Shown piece by piece: positions 21,353-28,856 of a stretch of 32,312 nucleotides of DNA. Position 1 is the first letter of the stretch. Every line of letters starts with the position of its first letter. The notes beneath the pieces are model-generated. The model did no database searches. It worked only from the letters and a program-made list of their open reading frames with translations, and was not told where the DNA came from. Origin of the DNA: Candidatus Omnitrophota bacterium (GTDB lineage: Bacteria > Omnitrophota > Koll11 > Duberdicusellales > 4484-171); contig JAUYCY010000013.1 of assembly GCA_030692055.1 (NCBI GenBank), positions 1 through 32,312 of the forward strand, in the 5' to 3' direction. The translations under genes and the position numbers were made by a program.

Positions 21353-21679
21353 CTACTCTCTACAGGTTCTATTACGCAAGTTCTTTAGAAAGGTATCAAC
21401 TTTTTTCACCTGTTCAATGGTGCCGTCAAAAACCTTAGAGAGGTTATCCGGCGGAAGACCTGGCTGACGGGAAATTTTATACAGGAACTTGATAAGAAAA
21501 GAAGCTGCATTTAAAATCCACTTAGGCGTTTCTCGCTGTAAACCAATACACATAGTAATCCAGTTAAGATCATTTCTCACATGGTGATTAACGAGATCCC
21601 AAATTAAGGGATCAATATGCATATGTTCTTTCTCTATTGTTTCATAAACCTTCTCTTCGTTTCTTAAAGGATTTGCCAT
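21353..21679 (-). CDS. Orphan HisKA_2/DHp-like domain (truncated kinase?)
   Basis: 108 residues. LVNHHVRNDLNWITMCIGLQ matches the H-box of HisKA_2/HWE-type kinases (HHRVKNNLQxI), so the His before VRN is the likely phospho-site. A second long helix follows (EQVKKVDTFLKNLRNR). The ATPase domain expected next is missing except for the remnant at 21197-21331. It may be the dimerisation half of a kinase broken by deletion, or a working histidine phosphotransfer protein. GGGGG stands before the ATG, and the gene follows the receiver at 21682 with no gap. Confidence 0.68.
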   Translation of the reverse strand: MANPLRNEEKVYETIEKEHMHIDPLIWDLVNHHVRNDLNWITMCIGLQRETPKWILNAASFLIKFLYKISRQPGLPPDNLSKVFDGTIEQVKKVDTFLKNLRNRTCRE

Positions 21680-21681
21680 GC

Positions 21682-22065
21682 TTAAACCCCCTTTTGTTTG
21701 CCATGAGCGAGTTGGTCGATAAGGGTATACAACTCTTTTGTTCTCGGAGGTTTTATAAAAATCCCGTCAACGCCTACTCGCTTCACTTCATCCATACTTT
21801 CTTTATCTTCGATGCGAGTTATCATCACACAGAGACACTCATTATCTATCTGCCTAATTCTCCTTAGCAGCTCAATACCATCAAATTCTGAGTGAGAAAG
21901 AAGAATATCGATTGAGACAGCCTCGGGCTTTTCTCTTTGAAAAATTTCCCAGCCTTCTTGTGCGGTTAAGGCAGTAAAAACTTGGCATCCTTTTAGCTCT
22001 AACATCCTTTGCATAAATTGACAAATATCTTGTTCATCTTCAACTATCAGAACTTTTCTTTTCAT
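21682..22065 (-). CDS. Stand-alone receiver domain protein
   Basis: About 127 residues, single receiver. LIVEDEQDICQF gives the acidic pocket, Asp in AVSIDILLSHSEFDGIELL is the acceptor (with a three-residue longer loop after it than usual), Thr in CVMITRIED and Lys in IFIKPPRTK. GGAGG lies 4 nt before the ATG at 22065; a GTG at 22068 overlaps the ribosome site less well. It follows the large histidine kinase with a 49-bp gap and is its likely direct target. Confidence 0.87.
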   Translation of the reverse strand: MKRKVLIVEDEQDICQFMQRMLELKGCQVFTALTAQEGWEIFQREKPEAVSIDILLSHSEFDGIELLRRIRQIDNECLCVMITRIEDKESMDEVKRVGVDGIFIKPPRTKELYTLIDQLAHGKQKGV

Positions 22066-22114
22066 CACACACCTCCTTTCTCAAAACACCAATGCTTACA
22101 AGTATTCGCATTTA

Positions 22115-24196
22115 TTATATCAAAGGCAATTCTATACAAAAAGTTGCTCCTTTTTCTTTTCCTTCGCTCTTTGCCCAAACTTTTCCGTTATGCATTTGAA
22201 TTATCTTTCTTACTCTGGCTAATCCCATACCTGTTCCTTCGGAAGAAGCTTTAGTAGTAACAAAATCCAAAAATATATCTTCTAAAAGTTCTTTCTTGAT
22301 ACCGTAACCATTATCACTAACTTCAATTAAACCTTTAGCTTTGCCACCGCTATGTACGGTTAGAATTATTTTTCCTTGCCATTCCGGTTTATCTTTTACG
22401 GCATGTAAGCTGTTAACAATTAAATTTATCAATACCTCTGCCAAATAAATTTTATTGCCTTTTATGGAGAAATGTTCTTTTACCTCTTTAACAAGCTCTA
22501 CCTTTTTATATTTAACCTGTGGACCTACTATTGCGAAAGCAAAATCAACTACCTCATCTATGTTTAAAAGCGTGAAATCTCCGACGTCTTGTCTAGAGAA
22601 TTCTCTCACCGCTTTTATCATTTTAGAAATCCTTTCAAGGTTGGTTACTGTTGTATCGGAATAATGTGCCAATTCAGCTAAATCTTCGGAAGGAATCTGG
22701 TTTTTAAATTTCTCGGTAAGAATAAGTTTAATCAGACGAAGCTGTCCGCTTATTGCAGTAATGGGGTTATCTATTTCATGCGCCATAGCAGCGGAAAAAT
22801 GATCCATTGCCTGCATTCTCTTTATCTGTTCTTCTTTAGCAAGACGGGTCTTCTCCTCCTGCCAAAAAATGCAATTTTCAATAGCTAAAGAAGCTTGGGA
22901 AGAAAGGATATCGAAAATAACAAAATCTGACGCAGTATATAGAGATTTTTTTGGTTTAGGCCCTAAAACAATGAATGCAAATAAACCGTCCTGTATATAG
23001 CAAGGTATTGCAACTGTTTCAAGCGGAAATTTCAGGAAATTAGTTTCTTCTACTAAAATAGACCTGTGGTATTCTTCTAAATAATTAACTAACTCCGAAT
23101 CTATGGAAATTTCTTTATCTAACTCGATGTTATCTTGGGTACGGTTATGTTTTAAAATATACGCCTTGTCTTCTTTTGAAAAAATATAGAAAGCGATAAA
23201 CTGGGGTTGTATGGCATCGGATATTCGAAGAACAATAATATTTAATAAATCATCAAGGGTTCTTATTTGTATCATTGTTTTAGCAAGTTCTTTCAGGACA
23301 GCTTGATAATTCGTTTGTTCTTTTAGAAGAAATTTTTCTGCTTGCTCGCGCAAATAGCTGTAAACGAAAATACCGATTGGCGATGAAATCCCCATCAAGA
23401 TTACAGACCAAAGCCAAGCTTGAGTTTTAAAACCAAACCATATGGGTAAGGCAAAAATGAATGAATATACAAATACGAATATACCTGCACGAGTAAGAGC
23501 AACTCGAATATCCATGACACGATATATGACTATTCCGTAGGCAAGAACGGGAGCGTAAAAGGCTGTTAAAAGATTTAAATAAGGGTAGGATCTAAAGCCA
23601 AAATCTGAAACAAAATTTGATTGTCCTCCTATCCAGCCGGCAATCGAGCCCAATATAACATATTTAAATTGATTACGGACAATGCCTTTTGTTTTCTTAA
23701 AGTGAATAAAGAGATATGCCGAGGCATACGCGAGCAATAACCAGTAAAAAATAATATAAAAAGATAAATAAAATATGCTTTTAGATTTCAGCCAATCGTG
23801 CCAATAAAATTGGCCAAATACAAATTTTAAATCTCCTAGAAATAAGCTAGACTTGTTATACCAATTAAGAATTAAAAAAATACAGCCCAATAAATAAATA
23901 GCTATAAGAAAAACCTTATTTTTTATATTGAGAAATTGAAAAACAAAGTGGGTATAGAATACTGGAATAAAAATTATACCAGTATAAGCAAATTGCCACC
24001 AAAATAAGGCACGCTCATATTGCGATTGGGGTATTATGGAAAATATACTGCCACCGATACCCCACACTGCTATCGAGATAGCCGCACCACCCCATATTCT
24101 TCGCAAGGGATTATCCCAACCTTTATTTAATAAAAAAATGGCTAGTATAATATTAGTTGCCGCAGAGACAATGCTGATTATCGAAAATAAATTCAT
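22115..24196 (-). CDS. Membrane sensor histidine kinase (7TM, GAF, HisKA, HATPase)
   Basis: About 693 residues. Seven or more hydrophobic helices cover the first 280 residues, with the pattern of the histidine kinase N-terminal 7TM domain (MDIRVALTRAGIF marks its end). A GAF-like domain (about 310-450) follows. The DHp H-box AMAHEIDNPITAISGQL puts the phospho-His near residue 473. The ATPase domain has the N box LINLIVNSLHAVKD, G1 VSDNGYGIK and G2 GTGMGLARV. The ATG at 24196 begins 1 bp after the stop of the upstream gene; a TTG at 24238 would overlap it. The ligand is unknown. It likely phosphorylates the neighbouring receivers. Confidence 0.92.
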   Translation of the reverse strand: MNLFSIISIVSAATNIILAIFLLNKGWDNPLRRIWGGAAISIAVWGIGGSIFSIIPQSQYERALFWWQFAYTGIIFIPVFYTHFVFQFLNIKNKVFLIAIYLLGCIFLILNWYNKSSLFLGDLKFVFGQFYWHDWLKSKSIFYLSFYIIFYWLLLAYASAYLFIHFKKTKGIVRNQFKYVILGSIAGWIGGQSNFVSDFGFRSYPYLNLLTAFYAPVLAYGIVIYRVMDIRVALTRAGIFVFVYSFIFALPIWFGFKTQAWLWSVILMGISSPIGIFVYSYLREQAEKFLLKEQTNYQAVLKELAKTMIQIRTLDDLLNIIVLRISDAIQPQFIAFYIFSKEDKAYILKHNRTQDNIELDKEISIDSELVNYLEEYHRSILVEETNFLKFPLETVAIPCYIQDGLFAFIVLGPKPKKSLYTASDFVIFDILSSQASLAIENCIFWQEEKTRLAKEEQIKRMQAMDHFSAAMAHEIDNPITAISGQLRLIKLILTEKFKNQIPSEDLAELAHYSDTTVTNLERISKMIKAVREFSRQDVGDFTLLNIDEVVDFAFAIVGPQVKYKKVELVKEVKEHFSIKGNKIYLAEVLINLIVNSLHAVKDKPEWQGKIILTVHSGGKAKGLIEVSDNGYGIKKELLEDIFLDFVTTKASSEGTGMGLARVRKIIQMHNGKVWAKSEGKEKGATFCIELPLI

Positions 24197-24197
24197 A

Positions 24198-25277
24198 TTA
24201 TTTTTTTCGTATAAAACCAAATTTGTCACAATACTCAAATGTTCTTATAAGGTTGTTGCCATCTATTTTAGGATAACTAAATCTACATTCTTTCAGGATA
24301 CCTTGTGTATACTGTGAAATGAATCTTGTTTTATAGTTACAATATGGAATAAATGGTTCAGCTAACATTTTCTGAGTAGATGTCCACTTACTAAAATCAA
24401 ATTTCTCTATAGGAATAAATTTTGGCATTTTTATACCAAAATATTCTGAGGATAACTTCGCAAAGAAATGATTATTCGTATCTTCCGGCGAAACGATATG
24501 ATATGTTGCCGATTCGTCCCTGTTCCCAAGATAAAAGATTGCCCTAGCGGCAGTATCTACGTTTATTAAATTTAAAGAGGCCTTTAAATTCATAGGGAAT
24601 TCTGCGTAAAGTCCTTGAGAGAAAAACCGATGCGGTTCGTAAAAAAAATTAAAATTATTGGTTCGCCCTTCTTGTGATTCTCCTATAATTAAACTTGGAC
24701 GAAAAACAGCTATTTTTAAACCCTTTTTCTGATAATATTTAGCCAAAATCTCCGCTTCGTATTTTGTTTTCTCGTAGGCATTATAAAAACCTTGCCCTAA
24801 TTCTAGCATTTCTTCATCGAAAGTATTAACATTTTTGTTTCCTACGATGAAGGCTGTACTTATGTGATTTATTTTTTTCATTTTTGTACAGTGTAATGCT
24901 AAATCTAAAACATTTTTCGTTCCCTGTACGTTTATTTTTTCTAACATTTGTAACGGTGCCCTGAAAGCGGTTAAAGCTGCACAATGAAAAATCATTTCAA
25001 TTTCTGATTTAAGCAATTCTAAGGTAGTTTCACTTTCAATCCCAAAATTGCGTAAAGTAATATCTCCTTCTATAACTATTAAATTCTTTAAAAAACCAGG
25101 AGCGATAGACTCATCCCAGAATTTTAAAAGATCGATAACGCGCTGATAAGCATTTTCGCTTTTTCCACTTCTCGCAAGAGCATAAACTTTATATCCATTT
25201 TCAAGAAGAATTTTTAACAAATATGAGCCTAACAAGCCCGTTGTTCCAGTTATAAATACTACTCTTTTATGGGACAT
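24198..25277 (-). CDS. NAD(P)-dependent SDR, thioester-reductase-like (NAD_binding_4)
   Basis: 359 residues, extended short-chain dehydrogenase. The Rossmann motif is VVFITGTTGLLGSYLLKIL (TGxxGxxG). The catalytic pair is YEKTKYEAE (YxxxK). HCAALTAFRAPLQMLEKINV and VFRPSLIIGESQEGRTNNFN fit the NAD_binding_4 / thioester reductase group, which reduces acyl thioesters or fatty acyl groups to aldehyde or alcohol. An acyl carrier protein is encoded about 6 kb away, so an acyl-ACP substrate is conceivable. It is the first full gene of the signalling operon, 1 bp before the kinase. A sugar-nucleotide epimerase is the alternative. Confidence 0.8.
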   Translation of the reverse strand: MSHKRVVFITGTTGLLGSYLLKILLENGYKVYALARSGKSENAYQRVIDLLKFWDESIAPGFLKNLIVIEGDITLRNFGIESETTLELLKSEIEMIFHCAALTAFRAPLQMLEKINVQGTKNVLDLALHCTKMKKINHISTAFIVGNKNVNTFDEEMLELGQGFYNAYEKTKYEAEILAKYYQKKGLKIAVFRPSLIIGESQEGRTNNFNFFYEPHRFFSQGLYAEFPMNLKASLNLINVDTAARAIFYLGNRDESATYHIVSPEDTNNHFFAKLSSEYFGIKMPKFIPIEKFDFSKWTSTQKMLAEPFIPYCNYKTRFISQYTQGILKECRFSYPKIDGNNLIRTFEYCDKFGFIRKK

Positions 25278-25376
25278 AATTTTTTAAATGTAACACTTCA
25301 ATGGCGAACCAAAGTCCGCCTACGCAGTGGGCTTTCGTTTTTCCATGATTTTATATATTTAAATTTCTTACAGTAG

Positions 25377-25475
25377 TTAAATAATCTTATAGAGATAATC
25401 GTCATCAATATCTGGGTATTTAAATATGAGTTGTTTTAATTCTTCTTTTATCTGTGTTGGGTTATATTCAGGCAT
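25377..25475 (-). CDS. 32-residue small protein, unknown
   Basis: A short frame of 32 codons: MPEYNPTQIKEELKQLIF, then KYPDIDDDYLYKII. GGGAAG stands 6-7 nt before the ATG. Codon use and acidic/hydrophobic pattern look coding, but the family is not recognised. It precedes the SDR gene by 99 bp on the same strand and could be a leader peptide of that operon. Confidence 0.45.
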   Translation of the reverse strand: MPEYNPTQIKEELKQLIFKYPDIDDDYLYKII

Positions 25476-25820
25476 ATTTTACTTCCCTTATTATGGGTAT
25501 TAGCAGAAGGTTAGCGTAGTGTGTTGCTGGATTTTGGCTAAAAATAAGTTTACACAGACAATAATAATGCCCGCAAAACCTTATATTAAGTATATCTACA
25601 TCCCTCTTACAGTAGGGCATTGTAAGAATTATTATAGCAGAAGTTAGCTATATTTGAAGGATTTTTTATCTATATTACCTTCAAATGTCACGAGTGTCTT
25701 TAAGGCAGTATTTTAGTTGCTCAAGAAGCGCGCGAACCTCCTTGAGAACCTGATTGTGGCATTCTTTATCATGGGCTACAAGGTATTGCAAAATTCCAAC
25801 AATAGGATATAATCATTTCT
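25476..25820. other. Intergenic region upstream of rpoN, with hairpins
   Basis: Between divergent transcription units. It holds an inverted repeat AATGCCC/GGGCATT around 25568-25622 and TTTGAAGG/CCTTCAAA around 25659-25687. A 36-codon minus-strand frame lies at 25681-25791 and the sigma54 promoter at the right end. No RNA gene is recognised. Confidence 0.5.
25681..25791 (-). CDS. Possible small protein or gene remnant
   Basis: A 36-codon frame from a TTG: LQYLVAHDKECHNQVLKEVR, then ALLEQLKYCLKDTRDI. It reads like one amphipathic helix and has coding-like composition, but no good start or ribosome site exists. It may be the tail of a lost gene. Weak evidence. Confidence 0.22.
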   Translation of the reverse strand: MQYLVAHDKECHNQVLKEVRALLEQLKYCLKDTRDI

Positions 25821-25836
25821 TGGCACGGATGTTGCT
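25821..25836 (+). promoter_or_regulatory. Sigma54 (-24/-12) promoter of rpoN
   Basis: TGGCACGGATGTTGCT matches the sigma54 consensus TGGCACG-N4-TTGCW at every fixed position. The start of transcription would fall about 25846-25847, only some 7 nt before the rpoN ATG, so the mRNA leader would be nearly absent and would contain only part of the TAGGAGA ribosome site (25843-25849). Autoregulation of rpoN is implied. Confidence 0.85.
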
Positions 25837-25853
25837 TGTCTGTAGGAGACAGT

Positions 25854-27266
25854 ATGCCTTTAGAACTAAAACTCACTCCGAAACTAACCTATAAACTGCG
25901 CCTTTCGCCGCAGATGAAATTATCACTTAGTCTCCTTCCGCTTCCTCTGGTAAAACTTAAAGAATATATTATTGAGGAAATCGAAAAAAACCCTCTTTTA
26001 GAAGTCCTTACCAGCGAATCCGTGTTTCCTAATAATAAACAAAATAGTGATATCGTAACCAATATTGAGCAGCAAAATTCTGAACCTGAATCACCTTGGT
26101 CAGAAGAAGATGAGAAAAAAAGGCAATATAAAGAGAGTCTTATAGCTACCTCCCCTACACTACAAGAACACTTATCGAGACAACTGCATCTTTTTGTTAA
26201 CTTTGATGGCGAACGCAAAATTGGAGAGCTAATCATCGGTAATATAGATGATAATGGATATCTCAGCTGCCCAGTAGATGAGATAGCCGAATCGAGCAAA
26301 ACCACAAAATTCCAGGTTGAAAAGGTATTAAATCTTATTCAGACTTTTGACCCGATAGGGGTAGGCGCAAGAAATTTAAGAGAGTGCCTTTTAATCCAAC
26401 TAAAGGCAAAAGGAGAGGAAAACTCTTTAAATGGCCGGATTGTAGATAAATACTTGCCTTTCTTAGAGAAAAAAAGATATAAGTATCTTGTCAAAAAGCT
26501 TTCCGCCAAAGGCGGATCCCTGCCTGACCGGCAGGCAGGCACCTCCGGTAGAAAGGTCTCGGTTGAAGAAATTAAAGAAGCTGTAAAAGAAATAGCGAGT
26601 CTTGAGCCAAAGCCTGGCCGTTCCTTTAGCACAGAAAAAACTGTGCGATTAATACCAGATGCGATACTAAAGAAAAATAAGGATAGGTATGAGGTTATAT
26701 TGAATGACTGTGAACTGCCAAGTATTAAAATAAATGACAAATACAAAACGATGTTAAAAGAAGAAAATACGCCCAGCGATGTTAAAAGATACTTAATAGA
26801 ACGACTTAATGCCGCAAAGGCCCTAATTAGCGCTATAGATAAACGCAGAAGAACAATTCAAGAAATAACTGAAGATATTGTTAATTTTCAGAAGGAATCT
26901 TTAGATAAAGAATTGAACGACTTTAAACCTATGTCCTTATCCCAAATTGCAAAGAGAATCGGTAAGCATAAATCTACAGTAAGTAGAACTATAGCCAATA
27001 AATATATACAAACTCCCTACGGCATTTTGGAACTAAGATATTTTTTAAACTCAGGGATTAAGCAAGAAAATGGCGAGTTCTATTCATCAAAAAATATCAA
27101 ACTTGAAATTATAGAGATGATAAATAATGAAGATAAAAGGAAGCCTATTGGCGATCAGGATATTACTAATTTGTTTAGACAAAAAGGAATATCTGTATCA
27201 CGCCGTACAATAACTAAATATCGAACCCAATTAAAAATTCTACCCTCCCAATCAAGACAGGAATAA
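25854..27266 (+). CDS. rpoN: RNA polymerase sigma-54 factor RpoN
   Basis: 470 residues. Region I is Leu/Gln-type (MPLELKLTPKLTYKLRLSPQ, with EEIEKNPLLEV). Region II is acidic. The core-binding domain contains IGNIDDNGYL and FDPIGVGARNLRECL. The DNA-binding part has the HTH MSLSQIAKRIGKHKSTVSR and the C-terminal RpoN box SRRTITKYRTQLKILPSQSR. Residues about 216-233 (GSLPDRQAGTSG in the middle) are not part of the family: they are encoded by an in-frame palindromic insertion at 26502-26540. TAGGAGA precedes the ATG. RpoN needs AAA+ activators; none lies in this window. A perfect sigma54 promoter stands directly upstream. Confidence 0.95.
   Translation: MPLELKLTPKLTYKLRLSPQMKLSLSLLPLPLVKLKEYIIEEIEKNPLLEVLTSESVFPNNKQNSDIVTNIEQQNSEPESPWSEEDEKKRQYKESLIATSPTLQEHLSRQLHLFVNFDGERKIGELIIGNIDDNGYLSCPVDEIAESSKTTKFQVEKVLNLIQTFDPIGVGARNLRECLLIQLKAKGEENSLNGRIVDKYLPFLEKKRYKYLVKKLSAKGGSLPDRQAGTSGRKVSVEEIKEAVKEIASLEPKPGRSFSTEKTVRLIPDAILKKNKDRYEVILNDCELPSIKINDKYKTMLKEENTPSDVKRYLIERLNAAKALISAIDKRRRTIQEITEDIVNFQKESLDKELNDFKPMSLSQIAKRIGKHKSTVSRTIANKYIQTPYGILELRYFLNSGIKQENGEFYSSKNIKLEIIEMINNEDKRKPIGDQDITNLFRQKGISVSRRTITKYRTQLKILPSQSRQE
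26502..26540. repeat. Palindromic insertion inside rpoN
   Basis: Two adjacent hairpins: TCCGCCaaaGGCGGA (26502-26516) and CCTGCCTG-accgg-CAGGCAGG (26519-26539). The first has the same arms as 2641-2655 and the second nearly equals the minus-strand copy at 2484-2506. It stays in frame and adds about 16-18 residues between two conserved parts of the core-binding domain. Confidence 0.85.
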
Positions 27267-27276
27267 CGTTCATACC

Positions 27277-27654
27277 TTACTTTTCTTTTATATATCTTAT
27301 TTCAATCCTACCTTCTTTATTAATCAATATATTCAATAAGAGGCTAATTACACTATAAAGTAAGGCGCCGAAAAAAGCAGTCCAAAAATTAGCAATACTA
27401 AACCCTTTGACTATTTTTGAGGCAAGATAAAATAGAAAGCCATTGATGATAAAAGTAAAAAGCCCCCAAGTGAGGATATTTATAGGAAGGGTAACCAGAG
27501 TTATTAAAGGCCGTAAAAAGGCATTGATAATACCTAATATTAGAGCCGCAACAAAAACAGTTGTGATGTTGGCGATTTCGATTCCTTTAATAATATAGGT
27601 TACTGCCAGGAGGGCAAGTGAGTTTATAAACCACCTTAAAAGAAATCCTCTCAT
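27277..27654 (-). CDS. Phage holin family 4 (YvlD-like) membrane protein
   Basis: About 125 residues and four hydrophobic helices. The family pattern is clear: MRGFLLRWFINSLALLAVTY, ILGIINAFLRPLITLVTLPI and FTFIINGFLFYLASKIV. Proteins of this Pfam family (phage_holin_4_2) are mostly chromosomal, function unknown, with possible roles in membrane stress or small-molecule passage. The frame is open upstream to 27735, but that part lies over the bactofilin tail and its palindromes, so I start at the ATG at 27654. It follows bactofilin with a 4-bp gap and converges on rpoN. Confidence 0.83.
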   Translation of the reverse strand: MRGFLLRWFINSLALLAVTYIIKGIEIANITTVFVAALILGIINAFLRPLITLVTLPINILTWGLFTFIINGFLFYLASKIVKGFSIANFWTAFFGALLYSVISLLLNILINKEGRIEIRYIKEK

Positions 27655-27658
27655 ATCT

Positions 27659-28087
27659 TTATTCTTTTCCCGCCTCTGGCGGGATCCCGCTCTGGCGGGA
27701 CTTTTTTTCCTTTGACTCTGCCTTTCCTTCCTCAAGAGGCATATGACAATTTCCCTTTAGGATTGCGCCTTCACTCACAACTAGGGATGGAGTTTCCACA
27801 TTTCCTGTTACCCTTGCCGAGGCAGCCAATTCAAGGCGCTTGCTACAGACGATATCCCCTTTTACCTTGCCGGCTATGATTATGGCATCCCCCTTAACTA
27901 TCTTAGCTTTTACATCCGCGTTTTCACCGATAATTAAGATTCCTTTTGTTTCCAACTCTCCTTCGAATTTACCGTTTATCCTTAAGTTAATCGGTCCGCT
28001 AAATTTAACATTTCCCTCTATGCCGGTCTCGATATCAATCACTTTACCTTCTACGTTTATATTTTGCTTATCCTCTTTCTTGAACAT
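27659..28087 (-). CDS. Bactofilin
   Basis: 142 residues. Bactofilins polymerise without nucleotide into filaments at the membrane and position envelope or motility machinery. The DUF583 beta-helix is seen in repeated short strands: IETGIEGNVKFSGPINLRIN, GKFEGELETKGILIIGENAD, GDAIIIAGKVKGDI and ARVTGNVETPSLVVSEGAIL. The tail (about 128-142, SRQSGIPPEAGKE) is encoded by the double palindrome at 27668-27700 and is not family sequence; the stop lies just past it. A membrane protein follows after 4 bp. Confidence 0.9.
   Translation of the reverse strand: MFKKEDKQNINVEGKVIDIETGIEGNVKFSGPINLRINGKFEGELETKGILIIGENADVKAKIVKGDAIIIAGKVKGDIVCSKRLELAASARVTGNVETPSLVVSEGAILKGNCHMPLEEGKAESKEKKSRQSGIPPEAGKE
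27668..27700. repeat. Double TCCCGC/GCGGGA palindrome at the bactofilin 3' end
   Basis: TCCCGCCtctGGCGGGA (27668-27684) followed at once by TCCCGCtctgGCGGGA (27685-27700). The same two-hairpin plan, with a decayed second hairpin, occurs at 30274-30306. It encodes the last residues of bactofilin. Confidence 0.85.
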
Positions 28088-28142
28088 AGAATTTGCCCCC
28101 TATTCTTTTAATGCTTTTTGTTTCGTTAGTATCAAAACAACC

Positions 28143-28430
28143 CTACATCTTTCTACTGTTAGAGATATCCCGCGCAGAAAAAGCCTTAGCTAAATATCCA
28201 TATTCCTTAACATACTTACGTGCGATAGAATGACAGTTTAAACAATCAGTATTTACGACATTGTAATTAGAACATTTCAACAAGGACCTCGTTTCAAGCA
28301 AAATATCTTGGGCGTATTCTTGTTTTTCTTTGGGTTTTACTTTCCCGACTTTTAAAATTATGTTTTTTATTACTTCGTCTGATTCACAAAAAATAGGACA
28401 TTTTATATTATTTTGAGTTGATTCTTCCAT
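28143..28430 (-). CDS. Small Cys-containing protein, unknown
   Basis: 95 residues, soluble. Cys residues occur as KCPIFCES near the start, LLKCSNY in the middle and DCLNCHSIARKY later. The last contains CxxCH, a haem c attachment pattern, but there is no signal peptide, so cytochrome function is unlikely; metal binding is possible. The centre is helical and charged. No family recognised. It lies between bactofilin and another unknown in a minus-strand run. Confidence 0.65.
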   Translation of the reverse strand: MEESTQNNIKCPIFCESDEVIKNIILKVGKVKPKEKQEYAQDILLETRSLLKCSNYNVVNTDCLNCHSIARKYVKEYGYLAKAFSARDISNSRKM

Positions 28431-28481
28431 GGCTCAAGTCTTTTAGATTAGTTAGTCTCATCTGTAATTACTTATTTTATA

Positions 28482-28832
28482 TCACTGCGACATTGTATTT
28501 AGCCAATTTAAAAAATCATTAAAAGAATCCCAACTTTTTTCTAATTGCGGTTCGTTGATAACTATCTTGCTTATTTTATCGAAAAATTTAAAAAAAGTTT
28601 CTTCGGGTGAAAGGATACTGAATTCTGAATCAGCCCAAGGTAAGCATTCCCCCTTTCTACATTTATCATCTTTCGCAACAATTTGGATTATTTTACCATT
28701 ATGGCAAACTAAAACTAAATGGTTTGCTTTCCCATTATATCTAAAACGAATACGCCCAATATTTTTCCCTATGTGTTTTTTAAAGACTTGGCATAATTGC
28801 CCAACGATCTTTTCAAATTCTCCGGTAGTCAT
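28482..28832 (-). CDS. Conserved-looking protein of unknown function
   Basis: 116 residues, soluble, alpha/beta. MTTGEFEKIVGQLCQVFKKH is a first helix; RIRFRYNGKANHLVLVCHNG and KIIQIVAKDDKCRKGECLPW suggest strands and a CxxxxxC pair. The end is aromatic (FNDFLNWLNTM). I recognise no family. A GGGG-type ribosome site stands about 8 nt before the ATG. It is 24 bp downstream of the AMIN/PilZ gene and probably co-transcribed. Confidence 0.68.
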   Translation of the reverse strand: MTTGEFEKIVGQLCQVFKKHIGKNIGRIRFRYNGKANHLVLVCHNGKIIQIVAKDDKCRKGECLPWADSEFSILSPEETFFKFFDKISKIVINEPQLEKSWDSFNDFLNWLNTMSQ

Positions 28833-28856
28833 ACTGAGTTACCCCTTCTTTAAAAT

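Noticed and set aside
26339..26746. Minus-strand 135-codon frame within rpoN
   Set aside because: Antisense shadow of a clearly conserved sigma54 gene; no family features. The same applies to 25889-26305.
27277..27735. Longer start of the holin-like gene and a lytic cassette
   Set aside because: The N-terminal extension is palindrome DNA over the bactofilin end, and no endolysin or phage genes are adjacent; the family is commonly chromosomal.
28143..28430. Cytochrome c because of CLNCH
   Set aside because: No signal peptide and only one CxxCH in a charged soluble protein.
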